From contig JABAZY010000021.1 of assembly GCA_018608245.1 (NCBI GenBank), forward strand, positions 1 through 32,181: DNA of 32,181 nt. Reading direction: 5' to 3'. A program made the position numbers and the translations under genes. Under the pieces are notes generated by a model, which was given only the letters and a program-made list of their open reading frames with translations, did no database searches and had not been told where the DNA came from. How positions within the stretch are numbered: position 1 is the stretch's first letter; each line of letters starts with the position of its first letter. The stretch is from Alphaproteobacteria bacterium (GTDB lineage: Bacteria > Pseudomonadota > Alphaproteobacteria > Micavibrionales > Micavibrionaceae). Below, piece by piece: positions 7,533 to 17,930 of this stretch.

Positions 7533-9098
7533 ATGTTATTAAAGTTAATACCTAAAAAAATTAAAGTATGGCTACTTAAGCATCTATATAAAGATATAGC
7601 TGCTGAAGGTCGTATGGGTGATACTCAACTTGCTCATATTAATGACTATGAAGCTGGCTTACTTAAATCAGTAGGGGGTACTGGAACTATAAACCCAGCG
7701 ACAGGTTTAGTTGAATATGGTGGAGGCAAGGGTGGTGGTGGTAGCTCAGCTCCAGCTTCAACAACAAATGAAACTACTTCATACTCTACTAACTTACCTG
7801 AATATGCTCAGCCATTCTTTGAAGAGCAGATGAAGCAAGGAGCAAGATTAACTTATAACACTGACTCAAGAGGTAATGTTACAGGTGTTAAAGGCGCTCC
7901 TGTATATCAAGGGCCTAGAGTTGCTGGATTTTTACCAGACCAAACAGCAGCCCAAGCAAATACAAGGAATTTAAGAGACCCTATTCAAATAGCACAAGGA
8001 ACGTATGCATTAAACAGAGGTTTAACAGGGGCTAATACGGCAATGGGTGGACTCGGTCTAGCAAGAGCTTACACTCCTGGAACAATTACAAGTGAGGATG
8101 TAACAAATGAGAATATAGAAGAAGTTTTCAGAGGTAGAGAGTTAGGAGGACCTTCAGATATATCGGCTACTCAAGTAAATGAAACTGTAACTACTGATAG
8201 ATTTACCGACCCAGGTATAGCAGCAAATTACATGAACCCTTATCAGCAACAAGTGGTTGATGTAGAATCTGCTGAAGCTAGAAGACAAGCTGACATTGCC
8301 AAAGCATCAAGAGGTTTAGGATCTATAAGCCGAGGTACTTTTGGTGGTGGTAGACAAGCTTTAATGGAGTCTGAAGCAGACAGAGCATTAGCAACTCAGT
8401 TAGGTGCTATACAAGCTAGAGGAAGTCAACAAGCTTATCAACAAGGACAACAAGCATTTACTCAAGACCAAGCTCGTGGCTTACAAATGCAACAAGCAAA
8501 CCAAGCAGCAGACTTACAAGCTCAGCAATTGAGGCAAGCAGGCCAAAAAGCAAACCAAGCAACTAGAATGCAAACAGATCTGGCAAATCAAGCCGCTGAC
8601 TTACAAGCTCAACAGTTAAGACAGCAAAGTCAAAAAGCAAACCAAGCAGCTGACCTACAGGCACAACAGTTAAATCAAGCAGCTAATTTACAAATGCAGG
8701 GGATGCAACAAGCAGGCGATCAGTTTGGCGCAGATTTAAATAAACAATTAGGTTTAGGTGGTCTACAAGCTCAAAGTACACTAGGTGGTCAACTAGGACA
8801 ACTAGGTGCGCTCGATCAACAAACAGACCTACAAAGAATTCAGGCTCTAGCAGCTTCTGGTGCAGAACAACAAGCAATGGACCAAGAGTATTTAAATGCA
8901 GCTCAACAAAGATACTTAGAGGATGCAAACGCTCAAAGGGCTATGTTAGAGTATCAATCAAATATACTACGTGGTACTGCAGGTGCGTTAGGTTCAACTC
9001 AAACACAGTATGCAGCAGCTCCAAGCATGGCATCTCAAATTGGTGGGTTAGGTCTAGCAGGGCTAGGACTTTATAATACTATGATGGGAAAGGGGTAA
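7533..9098 (+). CDS. Internal virion/ejection protein with Gln/Ala-rich coiled repeats (521 aa)
   Basis: The N-terminus is basic and amphipathic (LLKLIPKKIKVWLLKHLYK). Residues 29-59 read GDTQLAHINDYEAGLL...GTINPATGL, a signature shared with the 817-aa protein. A Gly-rich linker follows. From about residue 240 the protein becomes an almost charge-poor Gln/Ala helix with repeats of NQAADLQAQQLRQ (about 320-390). The C-terminus ends in a Gly/Leu-rich hydrophobic segment (IGGLGLAGLGLYNTMMG). Gln/Ala-rich long helices between a gp13-like gene and giant ejection genes match the position and composition of T7 gp14-type proteins, which form an outer-membrane pore during DNA entry. The functional link is by synteny and composition, not clear homology. 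Confidence 0.7.
   Translation: MLLKLIPKKIKVWLLKHLYKDIAAEGRMGDTQLAHINDYEAGLLKSVGGTGTINPATGLVEYGGGKGGGGSSAPASTTNETTSYSTNLPEYAQPFFEEQMKQGARLTYNTDSRGNVTGVKGAPVYQGPRVAGFLPDQTAAQANTRNLRDPIQIAQGTYALNRGLTGANTAMGGLGLARAYTPGTITSEDVTNENIEEVFRGRELGGPSDISATQVNETVTTDRFTDPGIAANYMNPYQQQVVDVESAEARRQADIAKASRGLGSISRGTFGGGRQALMESEADRALATQLGAIQARGSQQAYQQGQQAFTQDQARGLQMQQANQAADLQAQQLRQAGQKANQATRMQTDLANQAADLQAQQLRQQSQKANQAADLQAQQLNQAANLQMQGMQQAGDQFGADLNKQLGLGGLQAQSTLGGQLGQLGALDQQTDLQRIQALAASGAEQQAMDQEYLNAAQQRYLEDANAQRAMLEYQSNILRGTAGALGSTQTQYAAAPSMASQIGGLGLAGLGLYNTMMGKG
8503..8670 (+). repeat. Imperfect repeats encoding NQAADLQAQQLRQ
   Basis: Three in-frame copies of a segment coding N-Q-A-A-D-L-Q-A-Q-Q-L-(R/N)-Q, two of them followed by x-x-Q-K-A, occur at about 8503, 8587 and 8641. 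The spacings are 84 and 54 bases, multiples of three, so the repeats extend the helix in frame. Confidence 0.75.
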
Positions 9099-9101
9099 CT
9101 A

Positions 9102-10916
9102 ATGAATATTATTCAAATGCAGGATAGACTAAAAGACCTCTCAGATAATCAACTACGTACTTACGTAGAGAACCCTCGTAATATGCAAGGGAGTGGTGTT
9201 GGACAAGGTGGGACTAGTGGTGGATATGTGCCTACATATTTAGTGTTAGGAGAAATGAAACGTAGAAAAGATAGCCGTAGTAAATATGAAGGTGAAAAAG
9301 CTCAACAAAAAACAACTGTTGCTGATGACTTAATAACAGAGCAAGGCATAGGTGGTAATCAAATGACAAGAAACCCAATGTCTCAACCTACTGCAGGGGT
9401 GGGTACACCTCAACCTCAAGAACCAGTAAATCCAGCAATGCTTTCAAAAAAAGGCATAGGTCAATTAGATCCTGGTGCTGTAAAACAAATGAATGACGGT
9501 GGCATTGTAGGGTATGCAGCGGGTGATTTAGTACGAAAAACACAGGCAGAAAATGCACAGCTTAATTATGGAATGTCGCCATATAGTAGTAGTTTTGCAG
9601 ATCCTTTTAGACAGCCTGATTTAGAACTACTGCGTGAGAAAAAATCACTTATTAATGATTTAGAAGGACAAATAGCAGGGGTAGAAGCTCAACCTAATAC
9701 TTTAGATAAATTTGATACTCTTAAAGAACTGTCTCGTCAATTAAAAGTTGCAGAAACAACACCTATAAAAGGCGGAGGTTATGAACAAGGTGATGAAACT
9801 TTGTTTACATCTACATTAATTGAAGATGTAGTAGAGCCTGATGGAAGTTCAGAAGTTCTTAAAGAGCAAATTGAGGATGTATCTAAAGTTGAACCTATAC
9901 CTAATAAACCACAAGAAAATAGTAATGAGGGTATGGCTGGGTATATAGGAGAGGGTGATTTAGCTGCTGATATGTTAAATAAAAATGCATACGATTCAGT
10001 TTATGGTAAAGATGAAGCTATAGAACAATTAAGTCAAGAAGACTTTATGAAAGAATTAACAGGCAAAGATTCTGCATTTGCTAAACAACAAAAAACAACT
10101 AAAGAATTTAAAGAAGATTTACTCAAACGAGCAGATGATAAAATTATGTCAACAGATGAAATACTAATGAACGTAGGCTTTAACATGATGGCTGATAAAG
10201 GTGGAGAAACTAATGCTCTTAGATCGCTTATTGGTTCTGGAGGTCGAGCTGCAATAGACACTGTCAAGAAAGTAAAAGCAGGTGAGAAAGAAAGTGATGC
10301 TCTTAAAGATAAAGCTAATCAATTAGAGATGAATATGAATGCTGCTGAAACAGAACTAGCAACAAAAGCTCTTCAGTTTGGTGTAAATTCTAAACAGTTT
10401 GCGGAAAAAGCAAGACAGTTTGGTCTTTCATACCGACAAGCTCTACAAATTGCAAATGCCAAGATAGCATCTAATGAAAAAGTAGCTAGGATTGGAGCAG
10501 CAGCTAAAGTTAAATCAGCGGGAATTACAGCTGAAAATGATAGAAAAACTGCAGCTGATGCTGCAGTAAATAAATGGTCAACAAATTCAGGCAATTTAAG
10601 TAAAGTAAGTAATTCACTGTCATTTGTTAATACGCCAAAAGAAAAATTAATGAAAGATGGAAAATTAAATAAAAATGCGAAGACAATGTATGATAGTGGT
10701 ATAGCGTATATTAATGCAGTAGAAACAATTTATTCTCAAGCTGGTTTAACTCCTAACAACAACCCTCTTTATGTACAACTAAAAGAAAAATTTAAAGAAT
10801 TAGAAGGTGGTGGTAGTGAAGGGGTGGTAGAAGTAACTAGTAAAGAACAAGTTGATAATTTATCTCCAGGCACTAGATATAAAACGCCTAGTGGTATAAT
10901 AAATACTAGACAATAA
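9102..10916 (+). CDS. Internal virion/ejection protein, T7 gp15 position (604 aa)
   Basis: The first 60 residues (IQMQDRLKDLSDNQLRTYVENP, then VPTYLVLGEMKRRKDSRSKYE) match a widespread N-terminal module of marine podovirus virion proteins. A Gln/Pro-rich linker follows, then NDGGIVGYAAGDLVR, a motif of the same GG(x)VxxxAxGG kind seen in the 817-aa protein. The rest is charged and helical: coiled coils about 180-220 and an Ala/Lys/Glu-rich helix about 390-490. It sits between the Gln/Ala protein and the 2333-aa giant, where T7 places gp15. AAAGGGG precedes the ATG. No enzymatic motif was found. Confidence 0.68.
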   Translation: MNIIQMQDRLKDLSDNQLRTYVENPRNMQGSGVGQGGTSGGYVPTYLVLGEMKRRKDSRSKYEGEKAQQKTTVADDLITEQGIGGNQMTRNPMSQPTAGVGTPQPQEPVNPAMLSKKGIGQLDPGAVKQMNDGGIVGYAAGDLVRKTQAENAQLNYGMSPYSSSFADPFRQPDLELLREKKSLINDLEGQIAGVEAQPNTLDKFDTLKELSRQLKVAETTPIKGGGYEQGDETLFTSTLIEDVVEPDGSSEVLKEQIEDVSKVEPIPNKPQENSNEGMAGYIGEGDLAADMLNKNAYDSVYGKDEAIEQLSQEDFMKELTGKDSAFAKQQKTTKEFKEDLLKRADDKIMSTDEILMNVGFNMMADKGGETNALRSLIGSGGRAAIDTVKKVKAGEKESDALKDKANQLEMNMNAAETELATKALQFGVNSKQFAEKARQFGLSYRQALQIANAKIASNEKVARIGAAAKVKSAGITAENDRKTAADAAVNKWSTNSGNLSKVSNSLSFVNTPKEKLMKDGKLNKNAKTMYDSGIAYINAVETIYSQAGLTPNNNPLYVQLKEKFKELEGGGSEGVVEVTSKEQVDNLSPGTRYKTPSGIINTRQ

Positions 10917-10928
10917 CAAAGGATTCTT

Positions 10929-13900
10929 ATGGCTGTAGATGACTTTGGTTTTCCTATAATTACTGAAAAAGCTACTGAAGAAAAAACTCAATCAGTTGAT
11001 GACTTTGGTTTTCCTATAATTACTAAAGAAGCTACTGAAGAAGAATACGATACTTCTTTTGCTAGAAAATACCTTGCAGACCCTGCTTTAAGTATAGCTA
11101 AAGGTGTTACTCAACTTCCCGATGTAGTATCAGGCTTAGCAGATACATTTGTTTTATCTCCGATAAATGCTGCAACAAAAGCTTTAGGTGCCCCTTCAGA
11201 AATTCAAGACTTATCTGTAGGTAAATTATTTGAGAATATTGAAGAACAATTACCTGATGCCCTACAAGATGTAGGTGAAACTCTAGAACAAGCAAAATCC
11301 CCTGAACTAAGAGCTAAAAAAGAAGCTCAACGAAAAGAAATAGATGCAGCTAAAGGGTTTAGTGATACAGCTAAAACTACTATTGGCACCATGTTAGAAA
11401 ATCCCTCCTTACTATTTGATACTTTATTTGAATCTTTGCCTAGCACAGTTACAGGGGGTGTAGTAGGTAAAACATTATTAAAAGCAGATAAACTTAGAAA
11501 AGCTGGATTAGGTACTGTAGGCGCTGGTGCAGCTGGTGAAGGATTAGTTTCTGGTGGTTCAACTGCTGAAAGTATTAGACAGCAAACTGAAGATGGCATA
11601 TTGTCTGGTAAACAAGCAGCGATTGCTGGTACAAGTGGTTTGCTTACCTCTATATTTGGTCAATTTGGTGGTAGATTAAGTAAAAAATTTGATGCTTTAG
11701 ATATAGATACTTATCTTGCAGGCGGAGTTCCTTCGCAAAAAGCTCAAAGTAAAATTATAAAAGGTTTTAAGTCAGCTATTATAGAAGGTACTGCTGAGGA
11801 ATTACCTCAGTCAATGCAAGAACAAATGGCTCAAAACATTGCTCTAGGTAAAGACCCTATGGAAGGAGTAGCAGAAGCAGGTGCATCTGGGTTCTTGTTA
11901 GGAATGACAATGGGTGGTGGCGCTAGTCTTCTTCTAGAAAATAGTAATATAGATCAAACTACTCCTCCACAAGACGACCCAAAAAACAAGCCAGACTATA
12001 CTGAAGACGAGTCTATGAATGAGGGGGTTGAATTTGAAACAGCTCCAGAACCTGACCCTCAAACAACTGACATGTTTGAAGACGACGAAAACGTTCAAGC
12101 TATAGATAAAGACCTTATGTCTTTAGTTAACACAGTATCAAAACAATCTTTTAAAACACGAGAGAAAGCAGAAGCAAGATATAAAAAATTATTAGAAAAT
12201 GAAGATTTTGCAAAAGTTGCTGGTCAATTTAAAATTGTTGAAAGAATTAATAGTAAAGGTGAAACAGAATTTAGAATTTTACAAGACGACCTAGGAGGAG
12301 GTGGTAGTGGTGATGAAGAAGTATTAACACTTGAACAGGAGAAAGCTGCATATGAACAATCTCAAAAATTCACCGGACCTAGACCTGAGGGATTTGACAG
12401 TGCAGGAAATAGAGTTGGGGATGTGGTTTCTGGAGCACTCGACTTTACAGACACCAATACCCAAACAGCTGAAGAAGTTAAAAGAAAATCAGTGGGTAGG
12501 ACTTCAAGTACTCCTAGAAGACCTGATGCAAGAAAAAGCGATGTCAAAAATACATTAGACTTTATTAAAAACACAGATTCTAAAAGTTCTTTAAGAAATC
12601 CTGCAATAAAAAAAGTTCTTACAGACAATCCTAAAATATTAGAGACTGCTACTTTTGAAGAAACCGCAGAAACTACAGATACCTCTCAAATGGCCGAGGG
12701 TTTAAAGCCCTTACAGCAAGAAAGAAAAGTATTAGATGTAGCTATAAGAGAAGTTGTAGCTGAAGAATATTCTACAAGTTCAAGGACAAAACGTAGTAAG
12801 TTATTAAAAAAATATAGACAACCTAAAGAAGCAAAATTAGAAAAAGAATACCAAAGAATTAACAAACAATACAAAAAAGATAATAATACTAAAGAAAACA
12901 TAAGTCCTGCTGAAGCAGCAAGAATAGCTAATAATAAACAACTAAAAGAAAGAAAAGTAACTGAAAAAGAAAAGGTTACTTATTTCACAGATAATAGACC
13001 TCAAGAATTTATTGAAGATAAAACTATTATAGAAGATATAAACCGTAAATCTTTTGGATTACCTAAATTTAGAAATTTTAAAACAGCTTTAAAAAAAGAA
13101 GGCTTATTAGACCAATACAATAAAGAAGTTGACAACATAATTGCTAACCCTCCAGGTACACAAGGAAATCTTCCAACTGAACCTGGTCAAGCAGTAGAAA
13201 AAAAATATAGATTTGAAACTGCAGAAGAAAGAGATGAGTTTGTACAAACTGCAAAAGAAAATGTAGGTAAGGAAAATAAAAAACCTGTATTAGATAATGA
13301 AGGTAAACCAAACACAGATTTTGAAGTGCTTGAAAGTCAAGATATAATTGCTACAGATTTACCGGGTGCTGAACGATTTAAATATACAGCTAGACTCATA
13401 CCTAAACCACCTATATCTGAACAAGAACGCCAACAAGAAGAACGTAAAAGAAATATTGAAAATTATATTCAAATAGACCCTACTACCTATAAAGGTCAAT
13501 CAGCTAGGTCTGATGGGCAAGACTTAGCTCAACAAGAATTAAATACACAAATGGGTGAAATACAAAAAGTATTAGAAGAAACTATAGGTAAAGATGGCGC
13601 TTCTATACAAGAAGTATTAGATGTTTTAAGTAATTATCAAGGCATGCAAGCAACATTTGAATCACAAAAAATAGCTCAACTTTTTACTGACTTAATAAAT
13701 AGGGTAAGTAGCAACAAGGTAACTGCTGCAATTTTTGATGGTATTAAAATAAAACTAGATAGTAAAATTAAAAACAGGGGACAATATAATCCTAAAACTC
13801 AGACTATAAGTATAAATTTAAAGTTAATAAACCAAAACCAAATTCAAGAAGCAGGACCAGTAGTAATTCATGAAATAGTACATGCAATGTTAGATAGAGT

Positions 13901-16900
13901 TCTTCTAAAAGGTAACTTTAATAAATTAAATACTTCTATGCAAGAAGCAGTAACTGAAATTAATAGACAGTATAAGCTATTTGAAACTTTAAAAAAGAAA
14001 CAACCTAACTCTGTATTTAAAAGAGCTAGTAGTTTAAAAGAGTTTGTAGCTATGATGTTTGAAAGTTCAGAATTAGCTAAAGCAATTGCTGAAGCTGCTG
14101 CTAAAGAACAAATAGATCTTGACACATTAAATCGTGATGTAAGAATTAAAGAAGGAAAGGAAAGCCAAACAGAAGAAGAGTTTGAGAATTATATAAATAG
14201 TATAACAGGTACAAGAGCTCTTGCTATACGAGGTGAAGAAAGTATAGCTACAACTATAAAAAAATATTTAGTAAGAACCTTTACAAATTTTATGGAAGCT
14301 TTAGGATTAAGAACTGGAGCTAACAGAACGGTTCAAGATGTTATACAAAGCTCACTAGAAATAATACTAAATGAAGATTATGGCAAAATTTATGGGGGTT
14401 TGAAACCTGGCTCTATATCCAACTTTGGGAATAAAGATACTAAAGATGCTAATCAATTAGCAGAAAAAGAAATTGAAAATGAGTTAGATAATGAACCTAA
14501 AGAAAAAGGATTTTATAAAAATAGAACGTGGAACGAACGATTTTCAGAAATAATTCAAAAATTCCAAGATGTAAACATAAAAATTAAAAAGGCTATGCAA
14601 AAACTTGACGAGGGTGGCATACTTCCGCAAGACGAAAATATAGATACTCAACAAACTCTTATTAATGGTAAAGCTTCTGCAATATTTAAAGAGATGATTG
14701 AAGGATTTATAAATAACATGTATCTGTCTTATGAAAACTTTAAATCTGTTATGGGTTTAAAAGAAAGAGCTACTCAAAAAATGGTGGATATGTACTATGA
14801 AGCAATGGGTGAGTATGACAGAGCTAGATGGTTATTTGTAATTAATATGCCTGTGCGAACTGATAACACAATTAATATACCTAAATGGAAAGATTTAAAT
14901 GGTGTTATAAAACCTTGGACAGGGTCTTCTTCAGAACTTAGAAAAGCTATATTAGATAGACTATCAGCAGCTACAGAACAACAATCTATAGACCAAAGTG
15001 CCACTGATGAAATAGCAAAATTAAGAGAGTTTCTTGATAAACTTATAACTTCAGAACAAAAATTAGCTCTTAGTAAATTTAAAAAAGGCACTCCATATAT
15101 AGTAGGTGTTGCAGGAGAAGGTAAAATAGGTGGTCGAGCTACAAAAGATGCTTTCGATCCTATGTCTATACAATATTCTTCTGGTACATTAGGAGTAAAT
15201 AATAAAGATACAAAGAAAAATATACCTTCACAAGTTGCAGCTCGAAATATTTTAACAAAATTAGGGTTGAACTATGATGCTACTTTAAGCCCTATGACTG
15301 AACAACAACTACAAGAAAACAAAAATGTAGTATTAGATAAAGCAAAACGTGATGCTTTTTTACAGTTAGCTGAAAGAATACGAGCTGCAAATAATGGTAT
15401 TAAAGAAGTAAATAAAGGAAATGGTTTTGTACCTCCTCAAGCAAGTAATATTATTGACTTTATGGGATTTAAATATTACAAATCTCTTAAAAGAAAAAAT
15501 CCAAAAGATAAAAACTTTCACAAAGTACAAGACTCAAATTTCTTAGAAAAAGATTTACCTTCAAGAGATACAAACCCAGGAGTTGAGGATAGATTTTCAG
15601 GCGGACAACAATCATCAGTTAATAATGTTATAGCTCAAACATCTGCAGACGGTTCGATAGCAGCTATGAGACACGGAATAAGATTTTATACTGATGCAAT
15701 ATCTAAATTATCTCAAGCTACAATAAATATTGAAGTTGATGATAAAAAAACAATTAGAAAAAAAACAGTTGCACAACCTAAAGTTGATTTTTTAAAGTTT
15801 GATAAAACTTTTACATTTGATGAAAGATATAAAATAGCTCAGGATAAAAAATTACAATCTGAACTCAAAGCTGGAAATATTGTTTTAAACTTTAAACTTG
15901 ATGGTACAGTAGATGTTATAAAAATTACTAGTCCCGATATGGTAACAGCAATTAAAGGAGTGCAAAATAATATAGGTAAAGCTATGACTATGCTAGCAAG
16001 AGCAACCGCTATGTTTGGTCAAGTTCACACTAGGTTTAGCATACCTTTTGCTTTAACTAACTTTCAACGAGACTTCTTTACTAACATACCTTTATTAATT
16101 ATAAAAAATCCCTCTGCAGTTATACCTTATATATCTGAAATTTTAGGTCAAGTATTTAAAGGAAATTTTATTACCACATGGAAATATGTAAGAGCTATGA
16201 ACCGAGGTGATATAGCTCTTGTAAGAAAAGGACTTAAAACACCAGAAGGAAAATATGAAAATACTCTTGCAAGATATTTACTATCTGGAGGTATGATTTC
16301 ATACTTAAGAGGAGTGTCTAGTGCAAGCGATGCTGAATTTTTAACTAGAGACGTAATGTCAAAACAAGGAGTATTAAATACAACATTTCTTACTAGAATA
16401 TTTGATGCTTGGATTAATACTTTTGAGTTAGCAGTAAGAGGTTCTGCAAATCAAGCGTTAAGACCTGTAGTATTAAAAAAATATTTAAATCAAGCTGGAA
16501 ATCCTGCGCCAGGGACCAAAGAATATAATAATATAAAAGAAGGTTTAGATGATACTGTGTCGGCTATGGTTAAAAATTTAGCTAACTTTGAGCAAGCAGG
16601 TACATCTAGTGCATTTTACGGCGCTTTCTATATGTTCTTCAAACCTTCTATGACTAGTGCAGTTGTTAATGTAAGAGCTATAGCACCTGCATACACCTCA
16701 GAAAAAGCCTATCTTAATTCACTTGACCCTAAACTTTTATTAAACCCTGAATATAAACAAAAAGCACTAAAAACATTTAAGGGAGAAAGTTTAAGAGCTT
16801 GGGCGGTTATACTTGGAGGAGGAGGATTAGGATATGCGTTATGGACAGTGCTTGCAAGTTTAGGAGATGAAGAAGAACAGAAAAAATTTAAACAAGATAG

Positions 16901-17930
16901 TATGGATAGATGGACTAGAAATATTAGAATACCTCTTAATTGGTTACCTGAAACAGCTCAAGATACATTAGGTATTAAAAAAGATACCGGAGATACTATG
17001 TTACAACTACATTGGGGCTTTGGTAACATGGGTTGGCCTGCTATGGGAGTGCAGTTAGCATCTTTTGTTGATAGTAAATACGGCGGTCCAAACAATCCTA
17101 GAGTTCCTACTGACTTTGATATTTATGACTTGTTTAGTAATATGAACAATATAGCTATGGATAACTTTTTACCTCTCCCTGTATCCAGGTCTAAACTGAC
17201 AGATGATCCCGTGTTTTATTTCCTAGATTCTATAGCACCGAGTATAGTTCGACCTTTCATAGAATACACAGCAAATACAAATACTTTTGGCTATCAAATA
17301 ACTAGACAAAGAGCTACTACTGTTGGAGGAGCCTATGGGGGTTCAATGAATACAGATGAGCTATATAGATTTATAGCAGAGTTTGTAAATCAAAATTCAA
17401 GGTTTAATGAAGAAGGTTCATGGAATGTAGACCCCGCCTTACTTGCATTTGGAGCTAATGCATATATAGATGGGTTTGCTAGAATAGTGACTACCCTTGC
17501 AGGTTCAGGAGAAATAACTGATTTAGAATCTGCTAAAAATAAAACTTTGTTATTTAAACAATTTTTTACTAAACGAGTTCCTATTGAAAGAGATAGGTAT
17601 TCAACTGAATCTAAAAAATTAAAAAACATTAGTGCTACTTATGAAGATTTTAAAAGAGATAGTCGATATGTAGATAGTAAAGGAAGAACTCTTTCAGATT
17701 TTGAATATGAGAACGCAGCTAATTTACAAAGTATTAATGATTTAAAAGTAACAGAAGCTGAACTAAAAAGGTTATATAAAATACAAAAGTCTTACAAACT
17801 AGGATTTAGAGATGACGGAACTAGAATGTCTGAAGAAGAAAGACTAGAAGAAATAGAAAACATCAAAATACAAATTATGGCAGTGATGAGACAATTTACT
17901 AACCAAGTAGAAATAAATAATATGGAATAG
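10929..17930 (+). CDS. Giant ejection protein (large polyvalent protein) with zinc-metallopeptidase domain (2333 aa)
   Basis: The N-terminus has two copies of VDDFGFPIIT(E/K)(K/E)ATEE. Residues about 40-340 include helical and Gly-rich segments. At 981-985 is HEIVH (VVIHEIVHAMLDRVLL), the HExxH zinc site; E1038 in LKEFVAMMF is a candidate third ligand as in gluzincins. The C-terminal third contains FSIPFALTNFQRDFFTNIP, the hallmark of the LPD38-type large polyvalent domain, then GESLRAWAVILGGGGLGYALW, a probable membrane or pore helix. Size and position equal T7 gp16, the largest ejected core protein. T7 gp16 carries a transglycosylase; none is seen here, so the peptidase may provide the wall-opening activity, or process partner proteins. 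It ends with TAG directly against the - strand stop at 17931. Confidence 0.8.
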   Translation: MAVDDFGFPIITEKATEEKTQSVDDFGFPIITKEATEEEYDTSFARKYLADPALSIAKGVTQLPDVVSGLADTFVLSPINAATKALGAPSEIQDLSVGKLFENIEEQLPDALQDVGETLEQAKSPELRAKKEAQRKEIDAAKGFSDTAKTTIGTMLENPSLLFDTLFESLPSTVTGGVVGKTLLKADKLRKAGLGTVGAGAAGEGLVSGGSTAESIRQQTEDGILSGKQAAIAGTSGLLTSIFGQFGGRLSKKFDALDIDTYLAGGVPSQKAQSKIIKGFKSAIIEGTAEELPQSMQEQMAQNIALGKDPMEGVAEAGASGFLLGMTMGGGASLLLENSNIDQTTPPQDDPKNKPDYTEDESMNEGVEFETAPEPDPQTTDMFEDDENVQAIDKDLMSLVNTVSKQSFKTREKAEARYKKLLENEDFAKVAGQFKIVERINSKGETEFRILQDDLGGGGSGDEEVLTLEQEKAAYEQSQKFTGPRPEGFDSAGNRVGDVVSGALDFTDTNTQTAEEVKRKSVGRTSSTPRRPDARKSDVKNTLDFIKNTDSKSSLRNPAIKKVLTDNPKILETATFEETAETTDTSQMAEGLKPLQQERKVLDVAIREVVAEEYSTSSRTKRSKLLKKYRQPKEAKLEKEYQRINKQYKKDNNTKENISPAEAARIANNKQLKERKVTEKEKVTYFTDNRPQEFIEDKTIIEDINRKSFGLPKFRNFKTALKKEGLLDQYNKEVDNIIANPPGTQGNLPTEPGQAVEKKYRFETAEERDEFVQTAKENVGKENKKPVLDNEGKPNTDFEVLESQDIIATDLPGAERFKYTARLIPKPPISEQERQQEERKRNIENYIQIDPTTYKGQSARSDGQDLAQQELNTQMGEIQKVLEETIGKDGASIQEVLDVLSNYQGMQATFESQKIAQLFTDLINRVSSNKVTAAIFDGIKIKLDSKIKNRGQYNPKTQTISINLKLINQNQIQEAGPVVIHEIVHAMLDRVLLKGNFNKLNTSMQEAVTEINRQYKLFETLKKKQPNSVFKRASSLKEFVAMMFESSELAKAIAEAAAKEQIDLDTLNRDVRIKEGKESQTEEEFENYINSITGTRALAIRGEESIATTIKKYLVRTFTNFMEALGLRTGANRTVQDVIQSSLEIILNEDYGKIYGGLKPGSISNFGNKDTKDANQLAEKEIENELDNEPKEKGFYKNRTWNERFSEIIQKFQDVNIKIKKAMQKLDEGGILPQDENIDTQQTLINGKASAIFKEMIEGFINNMYLSYENFKSVMGLKERATQKMVDMYYEAMGEYDRARWLFVINMPVRTDNTINIPKWKDLNGVIKPWTGSSSELRKAILDRLSAATEQQSIDQSATDEIAKLREFLDKLITSEQKLALSKFKKGTPYIVGVAGEGKIGGRATKDAFDPMSIQYSSGTLGVNNKDTKKNIPSQVAARNILTKLGLNYDATLSPMTEQQLQENKNVVLDKAKRDAFLQLAERIRAANNGIKEVNKGNGFVPPQASNIIDFMGFKYYKSLKRKNPKDKNFHKVQDSNFLEKDLPSRDTNPGVEDRFSGGQQSSVNNVIAQTSADGSIAAMRHGIRFYTDAISKLSQATINIEVDDKKTIRKKTVAQPKVDFLKFDKTFTFDERYKIAQDKKLQSELKAGNIVLNFKLDGTVDVIKITSPDMVTAIKGVQNNIGKAMTMLARATAMFGQVHTRFSIPFALTNFQRDFFTNIPLLIIKNPSAVIPYISEILGQVFKGNFITTWKYVRAMNRGDIALVRKGLKTPEGKYENTLARYLLSGGMISYLRGVSSASDAEFLTRDVMSKQGVLNTTFLTRIFDAWINTFELAVRGSANQALRPVVLKKYLNQAGNPAPGTKEYNNIKEGLDDTVSAMVKNLANFEQAGTSSAFYGAFYMFFKPSMTSAVVNVRAIAPAYTSEKAYLNSLDPKLLLNPEYKQKALKTFKGESLRAWAVILGGGGLGYALWTVLASLGDEEEQKKFKQDSMDRWTRNIRIPLNWLPETAQDTLGIKKDTGDTMLQLHWGFGNMGWPAMGVQLASFVDSKYGGPNNPRVPTDFDIYDLFSNMNNIAMDNFLPLPVSRSKLTDDPVFYFLDSIAPSIVRPFIEYTANTNTFGYQITRQRATTVGGAYGGSMNTDELYRFIAEFVNQNSRFNEEGSWNVDPALLAFGANAYIDGFARIVTTLAGSGEITDLESAKNKTLLFKQFFTKRVPIERDRYSTESKKLKNISATYEDFKRDSRYVDSKGRTLSDFEYENAANLQSINDLKVTEAELKRLYKIQKSYKLGFRDDGTRMSEEERLEEIENIKIQIMAVMRQFTNQVEINNME
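10935..11054 (+). repeat. 60-bp tandem duplication at the start of the giant gene
   Basis: Units 10935-10994 and 10995-11054 both begin GT(A/T)GATGACTTTGGTTTTC and are nearly identical for about 48 bases, then diverge. They encode VDDFGFPIIT followed by an ATEE tail twice. The repeat keeps the frame. Confidence 0.9.
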
